Assembly: GCF_046244365.1 (NCBI RefSeq)
Contig: NZ_CP176395.1
Location: 2,170,001-2,234,000 of the forward strand
Length of the DNA: 64,000 bases
Direction: 5' to 3'
Source of the DNA: Paenibacillus_V sp046244365
GTDB taxonomy: Bacteria > Bacillota > Bacilli > Paenibacillales > NBRC-103111
Both the position numbers and the translations under genes were made by a program. Positions 9,601 to 18,400 of this stretch are shown here, piece after piece. Within the stretch, counting starts at the first letter, position 1. Every line of letters starts with the position of its first letter. The notes beneath the pieces are model-generated. The model worked only from the letters and a program-made list of their open reading frames with translations. It made no database searches and was not told where the DNA came from.

Positions 9601-10571
9601 CTCCTATGCAGCAGCTTGAGCTGGAGCGGGAACTGCTCGGGATGTTTTTGTCGGGGCATCCGCTCGATGCGTTCGAAGACCTGCTTGCGGAGGCGGAAAC
9701 GGAAGGGATTCACGAGCTGGCGGAGCTCGCGGACGACAGCGATGTGGTCGTAGCCGGAATGGTCGTATCGTGCAAGACGATCGTCACGAAGAAAGGCCAG
9801 GCGATGGCGTTCATCGAGCTGGAGGACCGGATCGACCGGGTCGAAGTGGTCATGTTCCCCGAAACATGGCGCAAGTATGGGGAGCAGGCCGACAAAGGCA
9901 AGCTGCTTGCCGTAGGGGCGAAGCTGCAGCAGCAGGACGACGCGGCGAAGCTGCTCGCCGAGCAAGTCGTCCCGCTCGACGCCGCGCTGGCGCCGCAGCA
10001 GCTGCGCGCGCTGCGCCGCCGCTCCCGCGGCGCTGCGCCCGCCGCCGGCGGGCCGCGGCCGGCGGCGCCGCAAGGCGCGGGGGCGCCCCGCGCGCAAACG
10101 TCGGCGTCCCCGCCGACATTTGCGCGCTCGGCCGCCGCAGGCCCGAACGAGCCGCGCGATGGCGCGTCTCGTTCGGCGCTTGCGGCCGGCGCCCCTGCGC
10201 CCGGCGCAGCCGGCCCTGCGCGGCCAGCCGGCGGCTCAGCCGCGGCAGGCGCAGGCGCTGCCGCGCAAGCCCGCGAGCGCGCGGCCGTGCCGCAGCCGCC
10301 TGCGGGCGGGGCAGCGGCGGCTGGCGCTAGTCCGCGCCAAGCGCGGCAGCGCGTCTTCATCAAGATTGCCGCGCGCGTGGAGAACGCGGATACGCTGACC
10401 CGGCTGAAGGCGCTTCTCTCGCAGCATGCCGGGCCGCTGGAGGTCGTTCTCTTCTACGAGAACGGCCAGAAAACGATCGCCTTGAGCGACGCCTACCGGG
10501 TGAAGCCTTCGCCGGAGCTGATCCATCAGATCGAGGAACTGCTCGGCGCCGAGACGGCTAAAGTAAAATAA
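6615..10571 (+). CDS. dnaE: DNA polymerase III subunit alpha, DnaE type, with low-complexity inserts
   Basis: A 1318-residue replicative polymerase: PHP domain (about 1-200, starting FVHLHVHSEYSLLDGA), Pol III palm with GPGRGSSAGSL and the catalytic PDIDIDF motif (about 402-408), thumb/fingers, helix-hairpin-helix (IKNVGTQAIDTII), OB domain (VVVAGMVVSCKTIV) and a C-terminal domain. B. subtilis DnaE is about 1115 residues; the excess is an E/A/G-rich insert near 816-880 before the HhH segment and an Ala/Pro/Gly/Arg linker near 1122-1243 before the last domain. The start has GGAGG at eight bases. In Bacillota DnaE works with PolC, extending primers mainly on the lagging strand. Confidence 0.95.
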   Translation: MSEFVHLHVHSEYSLLDGAARIEDMVRRASELGMKSLALTDHGVMYGAIPFYKACVKNGIRPIIGCEMYFTSGSLRVKGTRQDQPIYHLILLAKNETGYRNLMKLCSIAHLEGFHYKPRIDREHLAQYAEGLVCLSSCLGSEISQHLLHDRNDEAKKAALANKEIFGEDFFLELQDHGMIEQKKVNLAMIKLSRETGIPLVVTNDVHYVDSADHAVQDILLCIGTGKTVEDEDRLRFGSTQLYLKSGEDMSRLFAYVPEAVANTALVADRCRLEITFGQSVLPQFQPVPEGMTAGAYLDALCRKGLEARYGGHGEWQEPAYRERLENRLQYELGVIGSMGFSDYFLIVWDFIRFAHENGIATGPGRGSSAGSLVAYVLRITDVDPIRYNLLFERFLNPERVTMPDIDIDFSDERRDEVIDYVVRKYGKEHVAQIITFGTMAAKAAIRDVGRVMNLPYNEVDRAAKMIPNHLHITIAEAKKMNPDLQALSDKQPKTAELLAMSEKVEGMPRHASTHAAGIVISREPLTQYVPLQEGAEQSALTQYTMEHLEAIGLLKMDFLGLRTLSIIERTLRWIREQTGKTVDFQQLPFNDPLTYGLMCRGDTTGIFQLESAGVRRVLKELRPSEFEDVISVLALYRPGPMEFIPKYIQGKHGQIAVEYPHMALEPILKDTYGIIVYQEQIMQIASKMAGFSLGEADLLRRAVSKKKREVLDEERAHFVRGSLKQSYTEEEANRVYDMIVRFADYGFPRAHATAYGVLAFQTAYLKAHYPEPFMAAMLTAVMGNHRKVAEYVDECRRMNIPVLPPDVNESGVTFTPVARRRTDGDGGAASVGQMAGEGLPEANETMTADGRMPSAGEENAAGIGLVAERAEPYRAEQAAGSAAIRFGLGAIKNVGTQAIDTIIRERKERPFDNLLDFCRRVDLRVCNKRVIESLIQGGAMDRLSGHRAQLLAMLDETVEAALKWKKEREELQLHLFGFDEEVNWTIEYPDIRPFTPMQQLELERELLGMFLSGHPLDAFEDLLAEAETEGIHELAELADDSDVVVAGMVVSCKTIVTKKGQAMAFIELEDRIDRVEVVMFPETWRKYGEQADKGKLLAVGAKLQQQDDAAKLLAEQVVPLDAALAPQQLRALRRRSRGAAPAAGGPRPAAPQGAGAPRAQTSASPPTFARSAAAGPNEPRDGASRSALAAGAPAPGAAGPARPAGGSAAAGAGAAAQARERAAVPQPPAGGAAAAGASPRQARQRVFIKIAARVENADTLTRLKALLSQHAGPLEVVLFYENGQKTIALSDAYRVKPSPELIHQIEELLGAETAKVK

Positions 10572-11433
10572 CGCATGGCCGGGCTGCCCTTCGGCGTTCG
10601 GCCGTTTTTTTTAAAATGTGTATCCTCCGCTGATTGTTCCATTTCTCGGTAAACGTCAGGCATCCAAGACGCCGAATGGCGTTTATCCTTAGACCGGGAA
10701 CATTCCGTTCTCCGGCGCCGCAGGAGCCGAAATCCTTCGCCCAATCGCGCCGCAGCGCCTTCCTGCGGCTGTTTTGCTTTGTTGCGGTGAAAAGCAGAGT
10801 TGTGATATATTTGATGGGATAATAACTGACAACGGACCTGCTGTATCCGTTACCAAGGCGTATCATGCCGCCATTCGCTTACATTCTCGACCTGACAGGT
10901 TGAAGAGAATAGCGCCGGCGCCGGCAAGCATTGGTACAAATGCGGCTTTGAAGAACGTCGGCAGACGTTTTTCTTTAAAATCTCAGAAAGCAGTAACTCC
11001 GGGTATTGTTCGATTTCTCGGAAGTCGTTTTCTGCGAAAACGTTTAGAACGCTGAAAGCCGTTTTTCCTTGACTATCGGCACGAAACGGTTGGTTCAGCT
11101 TGAATGTCGGCAAGCATTGCCTGGCTGGTTTTCCTTGGGCCTGATGCTCGACATGCGAGAAGTCGGTGCCGGCTGTTCAACTCAAGCTGCCGATTCGTCC
11201 GACAACGGACAACGGGAGCCGTCTTTTCATTCCGGCGGAAACCGTTTATGCTTGTTTTACCGGATGTTGCGAATGAGGCCTATGCTGCTACAGCGGGCAG
11301 TTGAACAATGGACAAGCGTTCCTTGGGCAGCCTCCGTGAAGTAGGAATCATGCGGGCTTACGGGCGTACCGCACAACAATCGGCCGTTTTGCGGCGGATT
11401 GATCAAGCTTACGGTTAAGGAGGGTATTCGCAA
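10572..11433. other. Non-coding stretch with decayed repeats
   Basis: About 860 bases between dnaE and the small protein gene. After the terminator no reading frame looks protein-like. Several phrases recur imperfectly: TTGTTC-ATTTCTCGG (10636 and 11005 areas), CGTTTTT.TTTAAAAT (10605 and 10968), GTTTTCCTTG/GTTTTTCCTTG (11062 and 11129) and CGGCAAGCATTG (10920 and 11108). This suggests degenerate copies of an older element rather than a single regulatory site. Confidence 0.45.
10576..10612 (+). terminator. dnaE terminator
   Basis: A GC-rich hairpin closed by GGCCG/CGGCC is followed by eight T, four bases after the dnaE stop. Confidence 0.6.
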
Positions 11434-11622
11434 ATGTGGACGGTCATCTATATTGCGCCGACTGCCAAAATTGCAGACCGCATCAAGACCAAGCTTACGG
11501 AGGAAGGATTTTTGGTTCAAGTTCGTCCGATCAACGTAACGAACAACCAGTTTGAAATATTGGTGCCCGAAGGCGAACTGGAAGATGTTCAGGAAGTGCT
11601 GAACGGCATCTTGCACAGGTAA
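11434..11622 (+). CDS. Small conserved-looking protein, DUF2007-like
   Basis: A 62-residue soluble protein. The alternating pattern WTVIYIAPTAKIADRIKTKL then FLVQVRPI then NQFEILVPEGELEDVQEVLNGIL suggests a beta-alpha-beta-beta-alpha fold like the DUF2007 putative signal-transducing family, where the VP(E)xxLEDAxEVL end is typical. AAGGAGGG lies nine bases before the ATG. It sits directly ahead of accD, where other Bacillota also carry small hypothetical genes, and may be co-transcribed with accDA. Function unknown. Confidence 0.65.
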   Translation: MWTVIYIAPTAKIADRIKTKLTEEGFLVQVRPINVTNNQFEILVPEGELEDVQEVLNGILHR

Positions 11623-11711
11623 CGCGATTAACGTTTGCTAAGGCTCATCCAACCTTCCCGGTCAACACAAGGGATAGAAGCCCGGACTATTAACGCCAGT
11701 GAGGTGTGAAT

Positions 11712-12572
11712 GTGTTATTTCAAAAGAAACGTAAATACGCGACGATTCCTTCGACAGCGGCCAAGCGCGAGATTCCCGAAGGCCTAGCGAATAAGTGCCC
11801 GAAATGCGGCGCTATCCAGTTCAGTATGGAGCTGGAAAAAAGCTTGAAGGTATGTACGGCATGCGGCTATCATTTTATGCTCAACGCGGCGGAACGCATA
11901 CTGATGACGCTTGATGAAGGGCGTCTTTTTGAGTACGACAGCGACATGATTTCAGAGGATCCGCTTGGATACAAGGGCTACCCCGAGAAAACGAAAGCTA
12001 CCATTGAGAAAACGGGCTTGAAAGACGCAGTCGTGACCGGCGAAGGCACGATCGGAGGCTTTCCTGTCGTCATCGGCGTGATGAGCTTTGAGTTTTTCGG
12101 CGGAACGCTTGGCAGCGTCGTCGGGGAGAAAATCGCCCGTGCCATCGAATCGGCCGCACAAAAAAAATATCCGCTCATCTTGTTCTCGACATCGGGCGGC
12201 GCGCGCGTTCAAGAATGTATTTTTTCGCTTATGCAGATGGCGAAGACGAGCGCCGCGCTCTCCAAATTGCATGAACAGGGCGGTTTGTTTATTTCCGTGC
12301 TGACCGATCCGACTTATGGAGGCGTAACGGCAAGCTTTGCGATGCTGGGTGACTACATACTTGCAGAGCCGGGCACTCGCATAGGATTTGCAGGCCCTAC
12401 CGTTATCGAGCAGACGATCCGTCAGAAGGTGCCGGAGAACTTCCAGAGCGCCGAAAACAACCTGAAGCACGGTCATCTGGATTTAGTGGTACACCGCAAA
12501 GATCTAAAAGCGATGCTGACCAAAATCATGGACATGCACGTAAGCAAGGAGGAAGCCGCATATGGTAGGTAA
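11712..12572 (+). CDS. accD: Acetyl-CoA carboxylase carboxyltransferase subunit beta
   Basis: A 286-residue subunit of the carboxyltransferase that moves CO2 from carboxybiotin to acetyl-CoA, making malonyl-CoA for fatty acid synthesis. The four-cysteine zinc ribbon is visible (C29, C32, C48, C51), followed by the crotonase-type core with the oxyanion segment [11 protein letters not shown] and the [12 protein letters not shown] motif. The GTG start has GTGAGGT at six bases; a GTG two codons earlier has its site too close. accA overlaps the end by 11 bases, so the two subunits are coupled. Confidence 0.95.
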   Translation: MLFQKKRKYATIPSTAAKREIPEGLANKCPKCGAIQFSMELEKSLKVCTACGYHFMLNAAERILMTLDEGRLFEYDSDMISEDPLGYKGYPEKTKATIEKTGLKDAVVTGEGTIGGFPVVIGVMSFEFFGGTLGSVVGEKIARAIESAAQKKYPLILFSTSGGARVQECIFSLMQMAKTSAALSKLHEQGGLFISVLTDPTYGGVTASFAMLGDYILAEPGTRIGFAGPTVIEQTIRQKVPENFQSAENNLKHGHLDLVVHRKDLKAMLTKIMDMHVSKEEAAYGR

Positions 12573-13527
12573 GCTGCCTTTTGAACAGCCGCTTGCCGAG
12601 CTGCGTGCCAAAATCGACGAACTGCGCAAGTTCGGTACGGATAAAAACTTCGATTTTACCGATGAAATCGCACGTCTTGAAGAACGGTACGCTAAAGCGG
12701 AAGCAGAGTTATACGGGAATCTGACGGTGCATCAAAAAATTCAAATCGTCAAATCGCCTAGCCGCCCGACGACGCTTGAATATATCGGGTCGGTATTTAC
12801 CGACTTCATAGAGCTGCACGGCGACCGCATGTTCGGCGACGATTTGGCGATCGTTGGCGGCTTGGCCAAGCTGAACGGCTTGCCGGTAACGGTTATCGGT
12901 CATCAAAAAGGGCGCGATACGAAAGACAATATCGCCCGTAATTTCGGCATGCCTCATCCCGAAGGATACCGCAAAGCGCTTCGTTTCATGCAGCAGGCGA
13001 ACAAATTCAAACGGCCGATCATCACGATGATCGACGTGACGGGCGCTTATCCCGGCATTACGGCCGAGGAGCGCGGCCAAGCGGAAGCGATCGCCCGCAA
13101 TTTGCGTGAAATGGCTTCGTTCGGCGTGCCGATTATCTGCATCGTAACGGGAGAAGGCGGCAGCGGCGGCGCCCTTGCGCTGGGCGTCGGCAATCGCGTG
13201 CTCATGCTCGAGCATGCGGTCTATTCGGTACTGTCTCCGGAAGGTGCGGCGGCAATCGTGTACAAGGATGCAAGCAGAGCTCCGGAGCTGGCGGAAGCGA
13301 TGAAAATTACCGCCCAAAACTTGAAAGAGTTCGGCGTTATTGACGATATCGTGCCGGAACCGAAAGGCGGCGCTCACCGCGATCCTGAGCAGCAGGCGGA
13401 TGCGATTCGCGAGGCGCTGTGGCGGCATTTAACCGAGCTGAGCGCGATGACGCCGGATGAGCTGCGCGAAGACCGGTATCAGAAATTCCGTGCGATCGGC
13501 AGATTTACCACTTATTCGCATTCGTAA
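12562..13527 (+). CDS. accA: Acetyl-CoA carboxylase carboxyltransferase subunit alpha
   Basis: A 321-residue partner of AccD. It shows the family N-terminal helix pair ([17 protein letters not shown]), [47 protein letters not shown] and [32 protein letters not shown], the acyl-CoA/biotin binding core. Length is normal. The ATG lies within the last codons of accD behind AAGGAGG. A perfect hairpin follows 60 bases after the stop, so the accDA transcript probably ends before pyk. pfkA, which follows accA in B. subtilis, is absent. Confidence 0.95.
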   Translation: MVGKLPFEQPLAELRAKIDELRKFGTDKNFDFTDEIARLEERYAKAEAELYGNLTVHQKIQIVKSPSRPTTLEYIGSVFTDFIELHGDRMFGDDLAIVGGLAKLNGLPVTVIGHQKGRDTKDNIARNFGMPHPEGYRKALRFMQQANKFKRPIITMIDVTGAYPGITAEERGQAEAIARNLREMASFGVPIICIVTGEGGSGGALALGVGNRVLMLEHAVYSVLSPEGAAAIVYKDASRAPELAEAMKITAQNLKEFGVIDDIVPEPKGGAHRDPEQQADAIREALWRHLTELSAMTPDELREDRYQKFRAIGRFTTYSHS

Positions 13528-13587
13528 ATCCGGACTCATTTTCTTTTCTGAACAAAGGATATATGGTTCCGTTAATCATTGGAGACG

Positions 13588-13610
13588 CCCGGCATATGCC
13601 GGGTTGTTTT
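13588..13610 (+). terminator. accDA terminator-like hairpin
   Basis: CCCGGCATATGCCGGG is a perfect 16-base palindrome followed by TTGTTTT. Confidence 0.6.
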
Positions 13611-13699
13611 CGGCAATTTTTCAATTTGCCAGAGGTTAATTACGAAGTGCAGGCCCGTTTCATTGGGGCGGGAATCAAATGAAGAAGGAAGGTATACCC

Positions 13700-15454
13700 A
13701 TGCGTAAAGCCAAAATTGTTTGTACGATCGGACCGTCCAGCGAATCGCCGGACATGCTGAAGAAGCTGATCAATGCCGGGATGAACGTGGCCCGTCTTAA
13801 TTTTTCCCATGGCGATTTCGAGGAGCACGGCAGACGGATTCAAAATATTCGTCAAGCCTCCGGCGAGCACGGCAAAACCGTTGCGATTCTGCTCGACACG
13901 AAAGGCCCGGAAATCCGCACCGGCAAACTGAAGGAGGAGCCTATCGAGCTTGTGCAGGACGAGCATATCGTATTGACGACGGAAGAGCTGCTGGGCGACA
14001 AAAACCGCATCTCGGTTTCTTATAAAGAGCTGCCGAAGGACGTTCATGTCGGTTCGACGATCCTGATCGACGACGGCTTGATCGGACTCTCGGTCATCGA
14101 GGTTCGCGGTACCGAAATCGAATGCCGCATTATCAACGGCGGACCGATCAAAAGCCGCAAGGGCGTTAACGTGCCGGGCGTCAAAATTTCACTGCCCGGT
14201 ATCACCGAGAAGGACGCAAACGACATCGTGTTCGGTATCGAACAGGGCGTAGATTTTATCGCAGCCTCCTTCGTCCGCAAAGCGAGCGACGTGCTCGAAA
14301 TCCGCGAGCTGCTCGAGAAGCATAACGCGAAGCATATTCAGATCATTTCCAAAATCGAGAACCAGGAAGGCGTCGACAACCTGGATGAAATTTTGGAGGT
14401 ATCCGACGGCCTGATGGTTGCCCGCGGCGATCTCGGGGTGGAAATTCCGGCAGAGGAAGTGCCGCTCGTCCAGAAGAAAATGATCCGCAAGTGCAATTAT
14501 GCGGGCAAGCCGATCATTACGGCTACCCAGATGCTCGATTCGATGCAGCGCAATCCTCGCCCTACTCGCGCAGAAGCGAGCGACGTCGCGAACGCGATTT
14601 TTGACGGCACGGATGCAATCATGCTGTCCGGCGAAACGGCTGCGGGCAAATACCCGGTCGAGTCGGTCGAAACGATGGCCCGTATCGCCGAGCGTGCGGA
14701 GTCGGCTCTGGAATACCGGGAAATTTTCATAAAGCAAAGCAAAGAGCAGCAAACGTCGGTTACCGAGGCGATCAGCCAGTCGGTCGCCAACTCCGCTCTC
14801 GACCTGGATGCGAAAGCGATCATCACGCCTACGGAGAGCGGGTATACGGCGCGCATGGTGTCCAAATACCGGCCGAAGGCGCCGATTATCGCAGTTACGC
14901 CTAATGAACAGGTCATGCGCCGCTTGTGCTTGAGCTGGGGCGTCATTCCGATCCGCGGCGAAGAAGCCAAAACGACGGACGAGCTGTTCGAGCTTGCTGT
15001 CGACACTTCGATGAAGCATGACCTCATCAAGCTTGGCGAGCTGGTTGTCATTACGGCGGGCGTACCGGTCGGACGCTCCGGCTCGACGAATCTGATCAAG
15101 GTGCACCAAATCGGCCAAATGATCGCCAAAGGGCAGGGCATCGGCACGCAAACGGCCGCGGGTAAAGTCGTAGCCGCCCGTACGCCGGAGGAAGCCGTTT
15201 CCAAGATGACGGAAGGCGGCATTCTCGTCGCGATCACGACCGACAAGGACTACATGCCGGCGATCGAGCAGGCTTCGGCGATTATTATCGAGCAGGGCGG
15301 CATTACGTCGCATGCGGCGGTCGTCGGGTTGACGCTCGGCATTCCGGTCATCGTCGGCGTAGAGAACGCGCTTGAGCTCATCCCTGACGGCAGTGAAATA
15401 TCGGTTTATCCGGAAGTCGGCGTCATCTATTCCGGCAAGGCCAAAGTGCTATAA
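13700..15454 (+). CDS. pyk: Pyruvate kinase with C-terminal PEP-utiliser-like domain
   Basis: A 584-residue glycolytic enzyme converting phosphoenolpyruvate and ADP to pyruvate and ATP. Motifs: [10 protein letters not shown] at the N-terminus, [21 protein letters not shown], the catalytic [12 protein letters not shown], and [12 protein letters not shown]. After the C-terminal allosteric domain there is an extra domain (about 480-584) ending with the [11 protein letters not shown] histidine loop of PEP-utilising enzymes, as in Bacillus Pyk (585 residues). The ATG was chosen for its AAGGAAGG site; an ATG seven codons upstream lies inside this site. A terminator follows. Confidence 0.95.
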   Translation: MRKAKIVCTIGPSSESPDMLKKLINAGMNVARLNFSHGDFEEHGRRIQNIRQASGEHGKTVAILLDTKGPEIRTGKLKEEPIELVQDEHIVLTTEELLGDKNRISVSYKELPKDVHVGSTILIDDGLIGLSVIEVRGTEIECRIINGGPIKSRKGVNVPGVKISLPGITEKDANDIVFGIEQGVDFIAASFVRKASDVLEIRELLEKHNAKHIQIISKIENQEGVDNLDEILEVSDGLMVARGDLGVEIPAEEVPLVQKKMIRKCNYAGKPIITATQMLDSMQRNPRPTRAEASDVANAIFDGTDAIMLSGETAAGKYPVESVETMARIAERAESALEYREIFIKQSKEQQTSVTEAISQSVANSALDLDAKAIITPTESGYTARMVSKYRPKAPIIAVTPNEQVMRRLCLSWGVIPIRGEEAKTTDELFELAVDTSMKHDLIKLGELVVITAGVPVGRSGSTNLIKVHQIGQMIAKGQGIGTQTAAGKVVAARTPEEAVSKMTEGGILVAITTDKDYMPAIEQASAIIIEQGGITSHAAVVGLTLGIPVIVGVENALELIPDGSEISVYPEVGVIYSGKAKVL

Positions 15455-15468
15455 CAGCAGTAAGCGTA

Positions 15469-15513
15469 AGTCGTCCCGAACGCGGAATGCTCCGCCGACA
15501 GGACGGCTTTTTT
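15469..15513 (+). terminator. pyk terminator
   Basis: AGTCGTCC pairs with GGACGGCT around an inner GCGGA/TCCGC hairpin, followed by TTTTTTG. Confidence 0.8.
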
Positions 15514-15549
15514 GTTTGGAGTTTCCGTGCCTTCCCCGGCAAGAAGGTT

Positions 15550-15579
15550 TTGTGAGGGCTACCGGTTCCCTGCTATAAT
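15550..15579 (+). promoter_or_regulatory. Promoter of the thioesterase gene
   Basis: TTGTGA and an extended TGCTATAAT are 18 bases apart. A start of transcription near 15586 favours the ATG at 15622 over the upstream GTG at 15595, whose ribosome site would lie at or before the transcript end. Confidence 0.65.
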
Positions 15580-15621
15580 GGGGAGGAAGCAGCTGTGAAC
15601 GAGCGGAGGTCGAAAGAAGCG

Positions 15622-16110
15622 ATGAGCGAAGCAAAATGGTACAAGCATACGATTCGGGTACGCTATCAGGAAACCGACCAGATGGGCGTCGTCTATCATA
15701 CGAATTATATGAATTGGTTCGAATGGGGGCGGACGGAGCTGATCCGGGCGATGGGCATGACGTATAGCGAGATGGAAACGAGAGGACTCCTGCTGCCGGT
15801 TACCCATGCGGAGCTTGTCTTCAAGCAGCCTGCGCGGTATGACGAGTCGATCGGGATCTTTACGCGGATTGTGGAATATAGCGGCTTGAAGCTGCATTTT
15901 GAGAGTGAAATCAGACGGCTGTCTTTCGGAGAAGGCGGTCCGGATAGCGGAGCTGCAGAGGATTCCTGCGAAGGACCGTTCGACGTGCCGCAAGGCGAGC
16001 TGCTCGTTAGCGGCGGGACTCGTCACGTATGGGTGAACCGCAACTGGAAGCCCGTGCGGATCGACAGGGAGGCGCCCGATTTATTCCGGCTTCTGCAGGA
16101 TCGCGCCTGA
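15622..16110 (+). CDS. YbgC/FadM-type acyl-CoA thioesterase
   Basis: A 162-residue single hotdog protein of the 4-hydroxybenzoyl-CoA thioesterase group. The signature RVRYQETDQMGVVYHTNYMNWFE contains the Asp-Gln-Met-Gly-Val-Val-Tyr-His motif with the catalytic acid. It is somewhat longer than usual because of an acidic insert (about 103-125, GEGGPDSGAAEDSCEGPFD) between strands. It probably hydrolyses short or medium acyl-CoA in the cytosol. Its position after accDA-pyk and before fxsA is also seen in relatives by my recollection; specificity is unknown. Confidence 0.85.
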   Translation: MSEAKWYKHTIRVRYQETDQMGVVYHTNYMNWFEWGRTELIRAMGMTYSEMETRGLLLPVTHAELVFKQPARYDESIGIFTRIVEYSGLKLHFESEIRRLSFGEGGPDSGAAEDSCEGPFDVPQGELLVSGGTRHVWVNRNWKPVRIDREAPDLFRLLQDRA

Positions 16111-16239
16111 GAAAGCGTCCAGAATAAGGAATGAAACGCGAAACCTGCTTTTGCGTATAACAGGGATAGAGGAATGGAACCGCCTCTTGCGATTGCAAGC
16201 AGCGTTATACGAATAGCAACTTTTACGGGAGGTGCGGCG

Positions 16240-16635
16240 ATGCTGAAATGGCTTGTTGCTGCTTTTATAGTCGTCCCGGCACTTGAAATTTGGGGACTGT
16301 TCGAAATGGGCCGTTTAATCGGAGGCTGGCAAACGTTCGGTTTGCTGCTGCTGACGGGATTTCTCGGCGCTTATTTGGCCAAGCGGGAAGGACGCAAGGT
16401 ATTGCGAGACGCCCAACAGCAAATTTCCTTCGGGCAAATGCCGGCGGGTTCGATTTTGGACGGCATCTGCATTTTCCTCGGGGGCATACTGCTCATGGCT
16501 CCGGGTTTTATAAGCGATATAGTCGGTTTCCTGCTCGTATTTCCGGTAACGCGTCCCGCATTCAAGGCGCTGATCCTGCTTCTTATCCGCAAACAGATGG
16601 CGAAGGGCAATCGTATCATGTATTTTCGCAGATAA
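16240..16635 (+). CDS. fxsA: FxsA family membrane protein
   Basis: A 131-residue protein with helices at about 2-20, 26-44 and a paired stretch near 70-105, joined by the conserved cytosolic segment LAKREGRKVLRDAQQQISFGQMPAGSILDG, then GILLMAPGFISDIVGFLLVFP. This is the FxsA/YtzA pattern; B. subtilis ytzA also follows pyk. E. coli FxsA relieves phage T7 exclusion by F plasmid when overproduced; the normal role is unknown. GGGAGGTG lies six bases before the ATG. Confidence 0.9.
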   Translation: MLKWLVAAFIVVPALEIWGLFEMGRLIGGWQTFGLLLLTGFLGAYLAKREGRKVLRDAQQQISFGQMPAGSILDGICIFLGGILLMAPGFISDIVGFLLVFPVTRPAFKALILLLIRKQMAKGNRIMYFRR

Positions 16636-16696
16636 AACGAATAAGGGACGTTCCTTCCTTGGTGTATCTCGTAACGAACCTATCCCAGATAGATCG

Positions 16697-16745
16697 AATA
16701 AACCTCCAAAGCCGCCGAGAATGATGCGGAAGGAGGTTTATTTTT
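16697..16745. terminator. Bidirectional terminator between fxsA and alkA
   Basis: AATAAACCTCC pairs with GGAGGTTTATT around a loop, with T-runs on both strands. It separates the convergent genes. Confidence 0.75.
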
Positions 16746-16761
16746 GTATGTGCGGCAACCG

Positions 16762-17685
16762 TCAGTACAGACAGCGCCATAAATAAAAAGTGGCGTAAGC
16801 TTCCCAGCCCGTCCAATCTGCCGCGAGCCGCCTGACTTCCTCGAGAGTCGGCTTACGGTCGAGGCCGAGAAGATGTTTGATCGCGTTGTGCAGGCCTACA
16901 TCTTCAAGGGGAAATGCGGAAGGGATGCGTAAGCATCGCATGAGGACGTAATTGGCCGTCCAAGGCCCGATTCCCCGAATCGCCACAAGACGTTTCTCCG
17001 CATGTTTCAGTCCGCCGTCGCCGAGCAGCATCGCTTTGGTTATTTTCCCTTCCGCAAGCAGCCGGGCGGTGTCGATTAAATATTCGGCCTTCTTGGTCGT
17101 CATTTGCAGAGCGTAGAGCTCGGGAACGGTTAGCTGCGCGATACGATGAGGAGATGGAAACAGCCAATAGTTTCGTCCGCTCCACTCGACGCTATGACCG
17201 AACGATTCTACGAACCGCCGTTTCAGCGTATAGGCAAAAGGCAGGTTGATCTGCTGCCCGATAATGCCCCAGCACAGAGCCTCAAACAGATCGGGAATCC
17301 CCATGATACGGAGTCCCCAGAAGCGGTCGATCACCTGCCTGAGCAGAGGATCGCGGCGAGCGAGGTCGCAGTAAGGAGTCAAATCGGTGTCCAAATCGAA
17401 CCAATCTCTCACATAGCGGCCGATGTCCTCAAGCGTTTCCCTGCTTACCCCGTTTGGCTGTTCCAGCAGCCGTATCCGGATACCCGCCGCTCCTGCATCG
17501 CTAATTTCCGTCATCAAGCATCGTCCGCCGGCCGGAACGGCCTTATAGATGCTGTCGTTTTCAATATGGTACATGCATTCGTTTTGGGAACGGGCCAAGT
17601 AATTGATGTTTTCGGAAAAGCTGAACGGGTCGGGCACGGTCAGTATCATTTCATTCTGGGCTTCTTTCCGGGATTCAGGACTCAT
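16762..17685 (-). CDS. alkA: DNA-3-methyladenine glycosylase, AlkA type
   Basis: A 307-residue base-excision glycosylase of the HhH-GPD family. An N-terminal AlkA-N-like domain (about 10-110) precedes the GPD core; RLVAIRGIGPWTANYVLMRCL is the helix-hairpin-helix, with the catalytic aspartate in FPLEDVGL. It removes alkylated purines such as 3-methyladenine. The ATG has GGAG seven bases upstream. It is transcribed divergently from adaA-ogt across about 140 bases, the same arrangement reported for B. subtilis alkA/adaAB, so it is probably induced by methylated AdaA. Confidence 0.9.
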   Translation of the reverse strand: MSPESRKEAQNEMILTVPDPFSFSENINYLARSQNECMYHIENDSIYKAVPAGGRCLMTEISDAGAAGIRIRLLEQPNGVSRETLEDIGRYVRDWFDLDTDLTPYCDLARRDPLLRQVIDRFWGLRIMGIPDLFEALCWGIIGQQINLPFAYTLKRRFVESFGHSVEWSGRNYWLFPSPHRIAQLTVPELYALQMTTKKAEYLIDTARLLAEGKITKAMLLGDGGLKHAEKRLVAIRGIGPWTANYVLMRCLRIPSAFPLEDVGLHNAIKHLLGLDRKPTLEEVRRLAADWTGWEAYATFYLWRCLY

Positions 17686-17739
17686 CCATGTTCTCCTTTC
17701 GACGTTGTCATACTTCAGTTGTATCATATCGAGCCCGAG

Positions 17740-17747
17740 TTCGCTTT
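17740..17747 (-). promoter_or_regulatory. Possible Ada box between alkA and adaA
   Basis: On the minus strand AAAGCGAA differs by one base from the E. coli Ada box AAAGCGCA and lies between the divergent starts. A short motif, so weak. Confidence 0.25.
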
Positions 17748-17823
17748 TGTAATCTTGCTTTCTCATTCCGGCAGGCTTACGCGGTGACGCTGTCTTGGGT
17801 ATACTGGGGGTGGAGGCGAGCCT

Positions 17824-18399
17824 ATGATCATGAACGATAAAATGTGGCAGGCGATTGTGGACAACGATTCGTCGTATGACGGAATCTTTTATTACGGTGT
17901 GCAGACGACCGGCATTTTTTGCAGGCCATCCTGCAAGTCAAGAGTCCCGATCCGAACGCATGTGCTTGTCTTTCCGAACGCGGGTCAGGCGTTGTCCGCC
18001 AATTTTCGCCCGTGCAAACGATGCAAGCCCGAGGGGAAGCGTCTGCCCGATGAAGAATGGGTATCGCAAATAACGGCATGGATAGAGGCTCACTATGCCG
18101 AGAAATTGACGCTTGGGACGATTGCGGAGCTGTTCCACGGCAGCCCGTATCATTTGCAGAGAACGTTCAAACGGATTCATGGGATAACGCCGGCCGAATT
18201 TATTCAGCGTACAAGAGTTGAGAAAGCCAAAAGATACCTTTGCGGCGGCAATCAACCGATAACGGAGATCGCAGCTGCTGTGGGCGTTCCGAATGCGGCG
18301 CATTTTGCCACGCTGTTTCAAGCCAGAACGGGATTATCGCCTTCGGCGTATAGACAATCGAGCGCAAGCGCGACTCATCAAGGGAATGGAGAGGATTGA
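17824..18399 (+). CDS. adaA: AdaA: methylphosphotriester methyltransferase and AraC activator
   Basis: A 191-residue regulator. The N-terminal zinc module has four cysteines (C33, C37, C64, C67) matching E. coli Ada C38/C42/C69/C72; the first is the acceptor of methyl groups from DNA phosphotriesters. The C-terminal half (about 95-185) is an AraC-type double helix-turn-helix. Methylation is expected to turn it into an activator of adaA-ogt and alkA. GGAGG stands seven bases before the ATG. The C-terminal O6-methylguanine domain of E. coli Ada is absent and supplied by the next gene one base downstream. Confidence 0.95.
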   Translation: MIMNDKMWQAIVDNDSSYDGIFYYGVQTTGIFCRPSCKSRVPIRTHVLVFPNAGQALSANFRPCKRCKPEGKRLPDEEWVSQITAWIEAHYAEKLTLGTIAELFHGSPYHLQRTFKRIHGITPAEFIQRTRVEKAKRYLCGGNQPITEIAAAVGVPNAAHFATLFQARTGLSPSAYRQSSASATHQGNGED

Positions 18400-18400
18400 C

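Noticed and set aside
9710..10398. Several long overlapping frames on both strands in the GC-rich part of dnaE
   Set aside because: Stop codons are rare in this very GC-rich segment; the translations are Arg/Ala/Pro runs without structure, and the DnaE frame continues through into a normal C-terminal domain.
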